Of a stretch of DNA of 64,000 nucleotides, positions 52,204 through 61,884 are shown in pieces. Origin of the DNA: Chitinophagaceae bacterium (GTDB lineage: Bacteria > Bacteroidota > Bacteroidia > Chitinophagales > UBA10324). The stretch covers positions 1,596,501 to 1,660,500 of the forward strand of contig JADKFU010000005.1 of the NCBI GenBank assembly GCA_016717285.1. Reading direction: 5' to 3'. The stretch's first letter is position 1; each line of letters starts with the position of its first letter. Below the pieces are notes generated by a model, which had not been told where the DNA came from, ran no database searches, and saw nothing but the letters and a program-made list of their open reading frames with translations. The translations under genes and the position numbers were made by a program.

Positions 52204-53382
52204 GTGAAACGTACAATTCTCTTCATAGTTTTCCTTATCTCTTGCCGGTGTGTTCCTGTAAATGCTCAAGCAAACTCCGATTACAAATTTAAAACCATTG
52301 TTCTTGACGCCGGGCATGGTGGTCACGATACGGGTTGCCGGGGCGTTTCATCATACGAGAAAAACGTAACGCTTGCACTTGTATTGAAATTGGGAGCACT
52401 GATAAAAAAAACTTATCCCGGGATCAAAATCATTTATACACGGCAGACGGATACATTCATTGAGTTATATGAACGTGCCAACATTGCCAACCGCGCCAAT
52501 GCGGATTTGTTTATTTCCATTCATTGTAATGCAAGTAAATCCATTTCAGCTTACGGTACAGAAACGTGGTTGATGGGTCTGCATAAATCTGAAGGTAACC
52601 TTGAAGTCTCAAAAAGGGAGAATGATGTAATTATGCTGGAGGACAATTACCAGGAAAATTATGATGGCTTCGATCCGAATTCACCGGAAGGTTACATCAT
52701 ACTTTCCATGAACCAGAATGCGCATATTGACCAAAGTATAAATCTTGCCTCAAAAGTTGAAGATGAATTTGTGAAAGACGGCCGACAGACACGTGGTGTA
52801 AAACAGGCAGGATTTCTTGTTTTGTGGCGAACTACAATGCCGTCTATTTTAATTGAATCAGGATTTCTTACCAACAGGGAAGAGGAGAAGTATCTTAATT
52901 CAACAACTGGTCAGAATCAAATTGCACTTTCTGTTTTACAGGCCATTGCACTTTATAAATCTGAAATAGAAGGTGATTATAGCCAATTGGCACTGGTGCA
53001 GCAGGATAGTAAAACGGTGGTTGAAGATACCTCCGGAAAACCCGCACCGGTAGAATCACGCGATACTTTAACAGGAGATCAATCTCAGAAAATGGTGGCG
53101 GATGCAAATATCAAACAAGCTCCATCACCGGTCATAGTTTACAAAATACAAATTGCTGCCTCTGAAAAATCGATTCCATTAAACGATCCGCGCTTTGCAG
53201 GTATCAAAGATATAACGAACGATAAAAGCGATAACCAGGTGAATCGTTATGTGGTGGGTAATTATACTGATCTCACAGCGTCTCAGAATCGTCTTGCCAC
53301 TTTGCGAAAAAATGGATTTAAAGATGCTTTTGTTGTTGCTTATAAGGATGGGAAACGAATACCCATCAGCGAACTGCCATAG
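52204..53382 (+). CDS. N-acetylmuramoyl-L-alanine amidase (Amidase_3) with SPOR-like domain
   Basis: Cuts the amide between MurNAc and the stem peptide of peptidoglycan, in the periplasm. From GTG 52204 (392 residues): signal peptide ending VNAQA, then the zinc amidase: His38 in LDAGHGG, Glu52, His107 in SIHCN and catalytic Glu218 in LIESGF. A linker leads to a C-terminal SPOR-like module (about 311-392, VYKIQIAAS to PISELP). GTG fits the signal peptide and the promoter; the frame opens earlier at TTG 52153. First gene of amidase-mlaD-ostA. Confidence 0.88.
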   Translation: MKRTILFIVFLISCRCVPVNAQANSDYKFKTIVLDAGHGGHDTGCRGVSSYEKNVTLALVLKLGALIKKTYPGIKIIYTRQTDTFIELYERANIANRANADLFISIHCNASKSISAYGTETWLMGLHKSEGNLEVSKRENDVIMLEDNYQENYDGFDPNSPEGYIILSMNQNAHIDQSINLASKVEDEFVKDGRQTRGVKQAGFLVLWRTTMPSILIESGFLTNREEEKYLNSTTGQNQIALSVLQAIALYKSEIEGDYSQLALVQQDSKTVVEDTSGKPAPVESRDTLTGDQSQKMVADANIKQAPSPVIVYKIQIAASEKSIPLNDPRFAGIKDITNDKSDNQVNRYVVGNYTDLTASQNRLATLRKNGFKDAFVVAYKDGKRIPISELP

Positions 53383-53582
53383 CTAAGTGACTTTCGGTGG
53401 TTCAAACTAAAACAGATTTTACAACACTGTCTCTCAGTTAATACTCATGCTTCAGGGTTTATTGAAAATGGGTGTATCCTGCTTTTAAAAAGTAATGATT
53501 CGAAAATTAAATTCTCAGCCGTGGTTCAAAAGAGCCTTTAAGAATTAAAATTTTATTTTTACCACACTCAAAAGCTGCGCAA

Positions 53583-54548
53583 TTGAAAGTATCGAATGAA
53601 ATGAAGGTGGGAGTGCTTGCAACCGTTGCAATTGTTTTACTCGTTCTTGGTTACAACCTGCTACGTGGCAAAAACGTTTTTAGCCGGGATAATGTCTTCT
53701 ATATCAGATATGAAAATGCAGGTGGAATTGCTCCGGCTGGTTCTGTTCGTTACAAGGGAATGAAAGTCGGTCATGTGCAGGATATAAAATTGGCAACAGA
53801 TGGTTCCGGCCAAATCGTAGTCTCTGTAGCAATTACACCAGATCTCCAGATTCCGAGGGGATCAACAGCCACTGTAGTAAGTCCTGATTTAATCAGTCCC
53901 AAAGCAATTCAACTTGATTTTGTTGCCTCCAATGATTTTTACAATAGCCATGACACCCTTGTTTCTAAAGTCGGAAGAAATGGTATTCAGGAAGTGCAGT
54001 CACAGGCAGAAGCGCTGATTGCCACAATTGATTCTGCAATTAATTCTATTAGCGGAATTTTTAATAGTGAGACGAAGTTAAATTTACAAAAAAGCGTGAA
54101 AAGTATTGAAAGCACATTAAAGACACTGGACAACGCAACATCTAAAATGGATGTGATGCTGAATGACAACGTAAGCCGTCTTGATCACATTTTTTCGAAT
54201 GTAGAGTCTATTACTACCAATCTAAAAAATAACCAGGAAGAGATCAATAACCTGATAAGTAACCTTTCCGCTATTTCAGATACAGTTAAGCGCAGTGAAA
54301 TTGGGGCCACCGTGCGGGAAGCAAAAGAAGTATTGGAGGAAGTGCGTAATGTGATGATAAAGATTAATGAAGGTAAAGGTTCTATGGGTTTACTCATGAA
54401 TGATGATAAGCTGTATCATAATCTTGAATCTTCGACTCAATCACTGGATGCACTGCTGATTGACATGAAAGCCAATCCTGGCCGTTATGTGCAGGTTTCC
54501 GTATTCGGAAAAAAGGACAAGACACCACAGGAAACTCAAAACAAATAA
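53583..54548 (+). CDS. mlaD: MlaD-family (MCE domain) lipid-transport protein
   Basis: 321 residues. One N-terminal membrane helix (about 9-28) and an MCE domain (about 36-115) with YENAGGIAPAGSVRYKGMKVG, then a long helical tail (about 130-300) that could form the periplasmic tunnel stem. Substrate-binding part of an ABC-type phospholipid transporter that keeps the outer membrane asymmetric. Start is TTG 53583, giving MKVSNEMKVG as in relatives; the next in-frame ATG (53601) would lose the conserved first residues. The permease and ATPase genes are not adjacent. It is followed by ostA. Confidence 0.87.
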   Translation: MKVSNEMKVGVLATVAIVLLVLGYNLLRGKNVFSRDNVFYIRYENAGGIAPAGSVRYKGMKVGHVQDIKLATDGSGQIVVSVAITPDLQIPRGSTATVVSPDLISPKAIQLDFVASNDFYNSHDTLVSKVGRNGIQEVQSQAEALIATIDSAINSISGIFNSETKLNLQKSVKSIESTLKTLDNATSKMDVMLNDNVSRLDHIFSNVESITTNLKNNQEEINNLISNLSAISDTVKRSEIGATVREAKEVLEEVRNVMIKINEGKGSMGLLMNDDKLYHNLESSTQSLDALLIDMKANPGRYVQVSVFGKKDKTPQETQNK

Positions 54549-54587
54549 TTGGCGCACTCTTTCACAGTGAACCTCAGAATCATCCGG

Positions 54588-56156
54588 ATGAATTTCTGCA
54601 TAGAAAAACTTAGTCGGTTCTCTGTGCAATGCTTACAAAATCTGTGTAAGCTTTTTTCTTTATTGTTCCTGCTCGTACTGACCTTGTCTGCTTACGCTCA
54701 AACAGGTGAACCCATAGAAATTGTTAATGCCGATGAATTGCAATACAGCGAACAAGGCAATATTGCGGTAAGGAAACTTGTGGGTAATGTTCAGCTAAAG
54801 CAAAAAGATGTCACTCTTTTTTGCGACCGCGCAGATTTTTATTTCGATGAAAATATTGTTGACGCATTTGGTAATGTTCATATCCGGCAGGGTGATACCA
54901 TTCATATTTACGGAGAAAAACTACACTATGATGGCAATCTTAAAAAGGCGAAGCTGAATACGAAAGTGAAGCTCACCGATTCAAAAATGGTGCTCACTAC
55001 AGAAGAACTGGATTATGATCTGAATACAAGGGTAGGCTTCTATCTTAAAGGAGGCAAGTTGTTAAGCGATGAAGCAATCCTCACCAGCCAGCATGGTTAT
55101 TATTATTCCAATTCGTCTGACATGTTCTTTAAGCAGGATGTGAAGCTCACGCATCCGGATTACGTGCTGCATACTGATACTTTAAAATTTAATACTGCCT
55201 CACGAACTGCTTATTTTGTAAGTCCGACCACCATTAATTCTGATTCATTCAACGTGTATTGCGAAGGAGGATATTACAACACACAATATGACGTGGCTCA
55301 ATTTGAAAAAAATGCACGGCTCGATACACGGACACAGCAACTAAAAGCAGACACCATTTTTTACCAGCGCAAAAGAGGTTATGGATATGCGCGTTCACAT
55401 GTCAGGTGGGCTGATACACTGAACAATATTTTTATGCTGGGAAATTTCGCGCAGTATTATGAAAACAATGATCGTATTATCGCTACTGAAAATGCTGTGC
55501 TGGTTATGGTAATGGATAATGATTCGATGTTTGTAACTGCTGATACACTTTTTTCCTATAAAGATACGGTCGGCAATTATCGAAATCTTTTTGCCTATCA
55601 CCATGTAAAAATTTTCAAGAGCGACATGCAAGGTGTCTGCGATTCAATCGCATTCACTTATCGGGATTCGGTATTCAGAATGTTTGGTGAGCCCATATTG
55701 TGGGTATCTGATAATCAGCTCAGCGCTGATACAATGAACATGTATTTAAGAGGCGAAGAACTTTATAAAATGGACCTGCTGCAGACAGCATTCGCTACGA
55801 ATGAGTCTGATTCCGGATTGTATAACCAGGTGCAGGGCAAAAATATGTATGGGTTCTTTGTCGACGGACGATTGCAACGGATGGAAGTGGAAGGCAATGG
55901 AGAAAGTATTTATTATGCAAAGGACGACAGCAACGCATACATCGGAGTAAACAAAGCTATCTGCAGCAACATGACAATTTATTTTTCGGTAGACAAAAAA
56001 GTAGACCGCATTTATTTTCTCACGCAGCCTGATGCGACGCTTTATCCTTTGAACGAATTTCCTAAGGAAGAATCGAAGCTGAAAAACTTCCGTTGGTTCA
56101 TCTCAAAAAAACCAAAATCAAAGGAAGAACTGCTGAAGCCAACTGCTCCTGATTAA
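54588..56156 (+). CDS. OstA/LptA-like protein
   Basis: 522 residues from ATG 54588; the frame opens at 54549 but that would add an unusual N-terminus. Signal peptide ending SAYAQ, then repeated LptA-like beta-jellyroll strands: IEIVNADELQYSEQGNIAVRKLVGNVQLKQKDVTLFCDRADFY and later near-repeats with ADT or ADS turns. Far longer than LptA (about 185 residues), as usual for Bacteroidota OstA-like proteins, so it may span the periplasm as part of the LPS bridge. Acts with LptD encoded in the divergent gene. Confidence 0.85.
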   Translation: MNFCIEKLSRFSVQCLQNLCKLFSLLFLLVLTLSAYAQTGEPIEIVNADELQYSEQGNIAVRKLVGNVQLKQKDVTLFCDRADFYFDENIVDAFGNVHIRQGDTIHIYGEKLHYDGNLKKAKLNTKVKLTDSKMVLTTEELDYDLNTRVGFYLKGGKLLSDEAILTSQHGYYYSNSSDMFFKQDVKLTHPDYVLHTDTLKFNTASRTAYFVSPTTINSDSFNVYCEGGYYNTQYDVAQFEKNARLDTRTQQLKADTIFYQRKRGYGYARSHVRWADTLNNIFMLGNFAQYYENNDRIIATENAVLVMVMDNDSMFVTADTLFSYKDTVGNYRNLFAYHHVKIFKSDMQGVCDSIAFTYRDSVFRMFGEPILWVSDNQLSADTMNMYLRGEELYKMDLLQTAFATNESDSGLYNQVQGKNMYGFFVDGRLQRMEVEGNGESIYYAKDDSNAYIGVNKAICSNMTIYFSVDKKVDRIYFLTQPDATLYPLNEFPKEESKLKNFRWFISKKPKSKEELLKPTAPD

Positions 56157-56235
56157 TATACAAGTGAGGAAATGACGGCAACTATTTGACAGAATTAGTT
56201 ATCTTGAGTCAATATCTTTTTACATATCTTATACG

Positions 56236-56613
56236 ATGACACACAATGAAATTTCGGCCATATTGGTCAACATTTTCTTAAAGATTCACCGGACTTTAGG
56301 TCCCGGCTTGCTTGAATCAGTTTATGAGGAAGTCATTTGTTACGAACTTTCGAAGTTGGGTTTAGCTTTTACACGCCAGGAAGGCATCCCGGTAATCTAT
56401 GAAGCAATCACAATGAATTTAGGTTTTCGTGCAGACATCATTGTTGAAGAAAAGGTGATCGTAGAAATTAAATCTATTACCGTCCTGGCACCCGTGCACT
56501 TCAAAACAGTGCTAACTTATTTGAAACTGTCAGAATTAAAATTGGCTATGTTGGTGAATTTTAATGTTGAACTAATTAAGGACGGAATTCATCGTATAGT
56601 TAACAATCTGTAA
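56236..56613 (+). CDS. GxxExxY protein (PD-(D/E)XK nuclease-like)
   Basis: 125 residues. The signature GLLESVY (Gly24, Glu27, Tyr30) gives the family name; the C-terminal half has the nuclease-like pattern Asp67 ... Glu77-x-Lys79 (RADIIV to VEIKS), which resembles a PD-(D/E)XK active site. Family function is not established to my knowledge. The gene ends 54 bp before an 88-bp palindromic repeat array of about 20 copies, and the repeat family has solitary copies elsewhere in the window, so the protein may act on or mobilise the repeat. No partner nuclease or transposase is adjacent. Confidence 0.82.
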   Translation: MTHNEISAILVNIFLKIHRTLGPGLLESVYEEVICYELSKLGLAFTRQEGIPVIYEAITMNLGFRADIIVEEKVIVEIKSITVLAPVHFKTVLTYLKLSELKLAMLVNFNVELIKDGIHRIVNNL

Positions 56614-56667
56614 TGCTTACTACAGTCGTAGTTTGTCGGACTCCAAGCTCGCAATTAATGTATAAAT

Positions 56668-58469
56668 GTTCTTAGTAGTTAATCCTTTGCCGCTTAGCGC
56701 CTCTGCGAGAACAAATGCGCGCTAAGTCGCAAAGCTCGCAAAGAAAGTGTTGGTGTTCTTAGAAGTTAATCCTTTACGCGCTTAGCACCTCTGCGAGAAC
56801 AAATGCACGCTAAGTCGCAAAGCCTGCAAAGAAAGTGTTGGTGTTCTTAGTAGTTAATATTTTACGCGCTTAGCACCTCTACGAGAACAAACTGCACGCT
56901 AAGTCGCAAAGCTCGCAAAGAAAGTGTTGGTGATCTTAGTAGTTAATCCTTTGCCGCTTAGCGCCTCTGCGAGAACAAACTGCACGCTAAGTCGCAAAGC
57001 TCGCAAAGAAAGTGTTGGTGTTCTTAGAAGTTAATCCTTTACGCGCTTAGCACCTCTGCGAGAACAAATGCGCGCTAAGTCGCAAAGCTCGCAAAGAAAG
57101 TGTTGGTGTTCTTAGAAGTTAATCCTTTGCGCGCTTAGCGCCTCCGCGAAAACAAATGCACGCTAAGTCGCAAAGCTCGCAAAGAAAGTGTGGGTGTTCT
57201 TAGTAGTTAAACCTTTGCCGCTTAGCGCCTCCGCGAGAACAAATGCACGCTAAGTCGCAAAGCTCGCAAAGAAAGTGTTGGTGTTCTTAGAAGTTAATCC
57301 TTTGCGCGCTTAGCGCCTCCGCGAAAACAAATGCACGCTAAGTCGCAAAGCTCGCAAAGAAAGTGGTGGTGTTCTTAGTAGTTAATCCTTTGCGGCTTAG
57401 AGCCTCTTCGAGAACAAATGCGTGCTAAGTCGCAAAGCTCGCAAAGAAAGTGTTGGTGTTTTTAGTAGTTAATATTTTACGCGCTTAGCACCTCTGCGAG
57501 AACAAATGCACGCTAAGTCGCAAAGCTCGCAAAGAAAGTGTTGGTGTTCTTCGTAGTTAATATTTTAGGCTTAGCACCTCTTCGAGAACAAGCTGCACGC
57601 TAAGTCGCTAAGCTCGCAAAGAAAGTGTTGGTGTTCTTAGAAGTTAATCCTTTACGCGCTTAGCGCCTCTGCGAGAACAAACTGCACGCTAAGTCGCAAA
57701 GCTCGCAAAGAAAGTGTTGGTGTTTTTAGTAGTTAATATTTTACGCGCTTAGCACCTCTGCGAGAACAAATGCACGCTAAGTCGCAAAGCTCGCAAAGAA
57801 AGTGTTGGTGTTTTTAGTAGTTAATATTTTACGCGCTTAGCACCTCCGCGAAAACAAATGCGCGCTAAGTCGCAAAGCTCGCAAAGAAAGTGTTGATGTT
57901 CTTAGAAGTTAATCCTTTACGCGCTTAGCACCTCCGCGAAAACAAATGCGCGCTAACTCGCAAAGCTCGCAAAGAAAGTGTTGGTGTTCTTAGAAGTTAA
58001 TCCTTTACGCGCTTAACACCTCTGCGAAAACAAATGCACGCTAAGTCACAAAGCTCGCAAAGAAAGTGTTGGTGTTCTTAGTAGTTAATCCTTTACGCGC
58101 TTAGCGCCTCTTCGAGAACAAGCTGCGCGTTAAGTCGCTAAGCTCGCAAAGAAAGTGTTGGTGTTCTTAGTAGTTAATCCTTTGCGCGCTTAGCGCCTCA
58201 GCGAGAAAAAGCTGCACGCCAAGTCGCAAAGCTCGCAAAGAAAGTGTTGGTGATCTTAGAAGTTAATCCTTTACGCGCTTAGCACCTCCGCGAAAACAAA
58301 TGCACGCTAAGTCGCTAAGCTCGCAAAGAAAGTGTTGGTGTTCTTAGTAGTTGATCCTTTGCGCGCTTAGCGCCTCTGCGAGAACAAATGCGTGCTAAGT
58401 CGCAAAGCTCGCAAAGAAAGTGTTGGTGTTCTTAGTAGTTAATCCTTTGCCGCTTAGCGCCTCTGCGAG
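56668..58469. repeat. 88-bp palindromic tandem repeat array, about 20.5 units
   Basis: Twenty GAAAGTG markers fall at 56743, 56831, 56920, 57008, 57096, 57184, 57271, 57359, 57446, 57534, 57621, 57710, 57798, 57886, 57974, 58062, 58151, 58240, 58328 and 58416, spacing 87-89 bp. Each unit has arms CTTTGCGCGCTTAGCG and CGCTAAGTCGCAAAG that pair over 14 bp around a 20-nt loop, then CTCGCAAAGAAAGTGTTGGTG. Units differ by scattered point changes (GAGAAC/GAAAAC, TCCTTT/TATTTT, ATGCAC/ATGCGC). No long spacer, so not CRISPR. No credible coding frame. Confidence 0.95.
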
Positions 58470-58563
58470 GAAAACAGGTTAGTTTCATGGGGATAACTTC
58501 TTCAGATCCAATTTCTTGATTCCGCTGTTCTTAACGAAATTTGCAGCGCGTTTTAGCAACAAT

Positions 58564-58767
58564 ATGTACATCATCAAGATTCATGGTAAAGTGAAAATCC
58601 CCGATTACATTCAAATACGGGATGATCAGTTTACGTTATTGTCCTATTTTCGTGCAGACCGGCCTGAAGAGGCTTTAAAAAAAATAGGATTGGCAGAAAA
58701 GGAAGCAGCAGTAAAACAAATAATTGCTGCATTGCCCTATGGCAAAATTCAAAAGCTGGAGGTTTAA
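58564..58767 (+). CDS. Small conserved-looking cytoplasmic protein upstream of ftsE
   Basis: 67 residues from ATG 58564 (the frame also opens at TTG 58516, less likely). MYIIKIHGKVKIPDYIQIRDDQFTLLSYFRADRPEEALKKIG then a helical end. No family recognised. It lies 40 bp before the FtsE-like gene on the same strand and probably shares its transcript. Alternating strand-then-helix composition, no signal peptide or membrane segment. Confidence 0.7.
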   Translation: MYIIKIHGKVKIPDYIQIRDDQFTLLSYFRADRPEEALKKIGLAEKEAAVKQIIAALPYGKIQKLEV

Positions 58768-58807
58768 GATTTGTCAGGTGTAAGTTGTCTTACTAATTAA
58801 AAGCATC

Positions 58808-59500
58808 ATGGAAGAACAAGTGATCATAGAATTAAGGGATGGTATTATTTACCAACAAGAATCATTGATTTTAAGTAATGTGAATCTCACTATTCACAAA
58901 GGAGAATTTGTGTACCTGATTGGTAAAACAGGAAGTGGAAAAAGCTCCTTGCTAAAAGTGTTATACGGAGACTTGCAACTTGCCGGCGGATCCGGCTTTG
59001 TCGCCGGCCATGATCTGAAAACCATTACCTGGAAAAAGCTTCCCTTTCTCCGGAGAAACCTTGGCATTGTTTTCCAGGATTTTCAGTTGTTGACCGATCG
59101 GACGATTGATGCGAACCTAAGTTTTGTATTGCATGCAACCGGTTGGAACGATAAAGAAAAAATGAAGGATCGTATTGCAGAAGTGTTGGAAATGGTGGGA
59201 TTGAAAACAAAAGGATTTAAGATGCCTCATGAATTATCTGGCGGTGAACAGCAGCGTGTGGTGATCGCAAGAGCATTGTTAAATCATCCTGCGTTAATTC
59301 TTGCAGACGAACCTACCGGCAATCTCGATCCTGAAACCTCTGATGAGATTCTGCGGCTGTTAATGGACATCAGCCGTGAATCGAATACCGCTGTGCTGAT
59401 TGCTTCTCATGATTTTATGACTATTCAGAAATTTCCATCGCGTACCCTGAAGTGTGAGAACGGAAAGGTGTTTGATACTTCTGTGCTGGAAGCAGTATAA
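58808..59500 (+). CDS. ftsE: FtsE-like ABC transporter ATPase
   Basis: 230 residues, one ABC ATPase domain: Walker A GKTGSGKSS (about 38-46), signature LSGGEQQR, Walker B LILADEPTGNLDPE and the H-loop SHDF. This is the LolD/FtsE/MacB class; the cell-division ATPase FtsE regulates peptidoglycan hydrolases through the membrane protein FtsX. No ftsX or permease gene is adjacent; the next gene is convergent, 4 bp away. FtsE is therefore the likeliest but not certain name. Confidence 0.83.
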   Translation: MEEQVIIELRDGIIYQQESLILSNVNLTIHKGEFVYLIGKTGSGKSSLLKVLYGDLQLAGGSGFVAGHDLKTITWKKLPFLRRNLGIVFQDFQLLTDRTIDANLSFVLHATGWNDKEKMKDRIAEVLEMVGLKTKGFKMPHELSGGEQQRVVIARALLNHPALILADEPTGNLDPETSDEILRLLMDISRESNTAVLIASHDFMTIQKFPSRTLKCENGKVFDTSVLEAV

Positions 59501-59504
59501 CGGA

Positions 59505-60632
59505 TTATTGAACGGCTGCATACAATACTTTTATCAGTTTCGCCGCATTTACAAGATTGGAATATTGATTTCCTAAAATTGCTTTTCTATGGTCAACATC
59601 CTCCTGTTTAAACGGCACCATCATCAGCTCTCGCACCACTTGTTTTAACTCCTCTGATTTATCCCGCACAATACAAAGTTCTTCCAGTCCCGTGTTTTCT
59701 ATCATCGGTGAATTCACCACTGCATAGCGACCATTAAACAATGCATTCAGCAACTTAAGTTTAGTTCCGGTATTTTGGAAAGTAGGCAACAGGTTAATGT
59801 GTGCATGCCGGATAAGCCGCATCATTTCCACTTCGCCCGGATTGATACGCAACTCTACATTCCTGTTCTTTTTCACAGCATCCACCAACATATCGGAAGG
59901 GTCAGATCCTGCAATGATCAGCTTCACATCAAGGTCATTAAATAATTTACTTACCAGGAAAAGTGCTGCCTGGTTGTTTTCCACCACCGCAAGATTACCA
60001 TGATACAAAACGTACTCTCCGTGGCCAGGTGTGGAAATCACTTCTTCATTTGGGTGAAAGGCTGGTAATTCTGTTACGTTGTCAAATTTTTTGCTCAGGT
60101 ATTCAAAATCATTTTTTGAAATCGGCAGCAAATGATCTGCAAAGGAAAGCACCTTTTCAAAGTTCTTCAGCTTCACGGATTCTGTAAAAAAATAAAACTT
60201 ACGGAACATACCACTCTCATTTTTACCAAGGTGACGGTAATAGTCCCATTCTACATTGTGCATGCGAACTGCTTTAAACCTGTCTTTCAAATCATCGTGA
60301 TCCAGGTAATAACAGGTGTGCAGACCTTCAAATAAAATCGGAGCCTGATCAAGTGCGAGGTTTTTCAGTAACTCACTTGACTTGCGTGTTTTCACTATAT
60401 AGGGAGTGCGGGAGGTGAAATCACGAAAGCTGTGTTCGCGTTTGTAATAAAATACTTCCTCACACAGTTGATTCAATACATCGGATTCTTTCCGGCCATA
60501 TTCAAAGCAGTGCAGTTTGATTCTTATACCACTGTCATGCAATGCTTTTATTTTATAAAACACATCCATCACGCCACCGTAATCAGGTGGATAGGGAACA
60601 TTGAAAGAAATGATGTGTAACAAATTACTCAT
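59505..60632 (-). CDS. Glycosyltransferase, GT4-like
   Basis: 375 residues from ATG 60632, which overlaps the upstream stop by 4 bp (ATGA). GT-B fold: NVPYPPDYGGVMDVFYKIKAL at the start (glycine-rich acceptor loop), RMHNVEWDYYRHL mid-protein and the C-terminal donor-binding PTFQNTGTKLKLLNALF, with a GT4-like E-x7-E segment. Probably adds a sugar to a surface polysaccharide or glycolipid. The frame extends to 60707 but overlaps the upstream gene. Convergent with ftsE. Confidence 0.83.
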   Translation of the reverse strand: MSNLLHIISFNVPYPPDYGGVMDVFYKIKALHDSGIRIKLHCFEYGRKESDVLNQLCEEVFYYKREHSFRDFTSRTPYIVKTRKSSELLKNLALDQAPILFEGLHTCYYLDHDDLKDRFKAVRMHNVEWDYYRHLGKNESGMFRKFYFFTESVKLKNFEKVLSFADHLLPISKNDFEYLSKKFDNVTELPAFHPNEEVISTPGHGEYVLYHGNLAVVENNQAALFLVSKLFNDLDVKLIIAGSDPSDMLVDAVKKNRNVELRINPGEVEMMRLIRHAHINLLPTFQNTGTKLKLLNALFNGRYAVVNSPMIENTGLEELCIVRDKSEELKQVVRELMMVPFKQEDVDHRKAILGNQYSNLVNAAKLIKVLYAAVQ

Positions 60633-61723
60633 GTCAGTGATTGGTAGAAAGCAAGAAGTTTCTGTTCTTCTTTCTGCCAGTTCCATTCCTGCATCGCCAG
60701 CAGGCATTGTTCATGATAGCGAAAATAAGCATCTTTATTTTCAATGAGTTCAACTACCGCTTCCACTATCGTTTTCGTTTCCAGGTCATTCACCAAAACA
60801 GCTACTTCATACTGTTGATTCAGTTGCTTGTATTCAGGGAAATTCATCGTGATTACCGGGACTCCTGCATGCACATAGTCAAAATATTTATTGGCGAGTG
60901 AATAATAATAACTCAATCCTTTATTCTCGAGCAGGTTTACGCCAATGAAACTTTGGTTGGTAATTTTTCTCAGGTCGTCAGGGTGTTGCTGTCCGAGAAA
61001 AATTACTTTTTCCGATAATTTTAATTCAAGAACAAGCTTTCGTAAGGCAACAGATAAATCACCTTCGCCAGCAAGTTTCAAATGCAAAGGAATATGTTGC
61101 ATGGCAGTAATCAGTTGTTCAAGTCCTCTGCCTTCATTCAAAGCACCTTGATACAAGATGAAGCGATCGCGTAATTTGTTTTCATCAACAGTAATACTGT
61201 TTTCAAGTAAAGGAACATTTCTTACCACCTCAAAAGTGCGACCATACTGACTATAAAAATAATCTGCCAATGCACCACAAACGGTATAACACTTCTTAAT
61301 TCTATCTATGGAATATCTCTCAACACGTTTCCATAAATCCTGAATAACAGGTCTCCGGATGACTTCGGGTACTTCAGTAAAAATTTCATGAGCATCATAA
61401 ACACATTGCTTCTTTTTCACTTTCGATGCCATGTAACAGGGAAGGATCGTATCCAGGTCAATTCCACATACTACATCAAATTTTTTGAAGAGCAAATAGA
61501 AGAAGAGCCGGATATTGAATTCCAGGTAAAATAATTTTCCCTTTCTGAATAATAATTTCAGCCGCTTTTGTCTGAATGTTTTATTTGCAAGCGGAACACT
61601 CTCTTTAAGTTTTCTTCCTACCAAAGTCACTTCATATCCATGATTGGCAAGCGATGAACAAATCCTGTTCATACGCTGATCATAAGTCAGATCATTTACT
61701 ACCGTGAAAACTATGTGCGTCAA
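60629..61723 (-). CDS. Glycosyltransferase, GT4-like
   Basis: 364 residues. GT-B fold with VVNDLTYDQRMNRICSSLANHGYEVTLVGR at the start, YDAHEIFTEVPEV and, in the donor domain, LYQGALNEGRGLEQLI and LENKGLSYYYSLANKYFDYVHAGVPVITM with the GT4 E-x7-E-like segment. Paired by a 4-bp overlap with a second glycosyltransferase, so both probably act on one glycan. Other glycan genes are not in the window. Confidence 0.83.
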   Translation of the reverse strand: MTHIVFTVVNDLTYDQRMNRICSSLANHGYEVTLVGRKLKESVPLANKTFRQKRLKLLFRKGKLFYLEFNIRLFFYLLFKKFDVVCGIDLDTILPCYMASKVKKKQCVYDAHEIFTEVPEVIRRPVIQDLWKRVERYSIDRIKKCYTVCGALADYFYSQYGRTFEVVRNVPLLENSITVDENKLRDRFILYQGALNEGRGLEQLITAMQHIPLHLKLAGEGDLSVALRKLVLELKLSEKVIFLGQQHPDDLRKITNQSFIGVNLLENKGLSYYYSLANKYFDYVHAGVPVITMNFPEYKQLNQQYEVAVLVNDLETKTIVEAVVELIENKDAYFRYHEQCLLAMQEWNWQKEEQKLLAFYQSLT

Positions 61724-61884
61724 ATTATCTGGCTATTCGGGAATTAATAAATCCTGCAAATGAAAGGTATTCATTTAATATCTACTGTAATACTGTAGGC
61801 CATTTGGTGGTATTTCATAATAATCAGAACAACATCTCTCAAGGATTTTACAACATTGCATGAGTAGAAAATCAACGGGATTCA

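Noticed and set aside
56668..58469. CRISPR array
   Set aside because: Units are contiguous 88-bp repeats with drift throughout and no unique spacers; no cas genes nearby.
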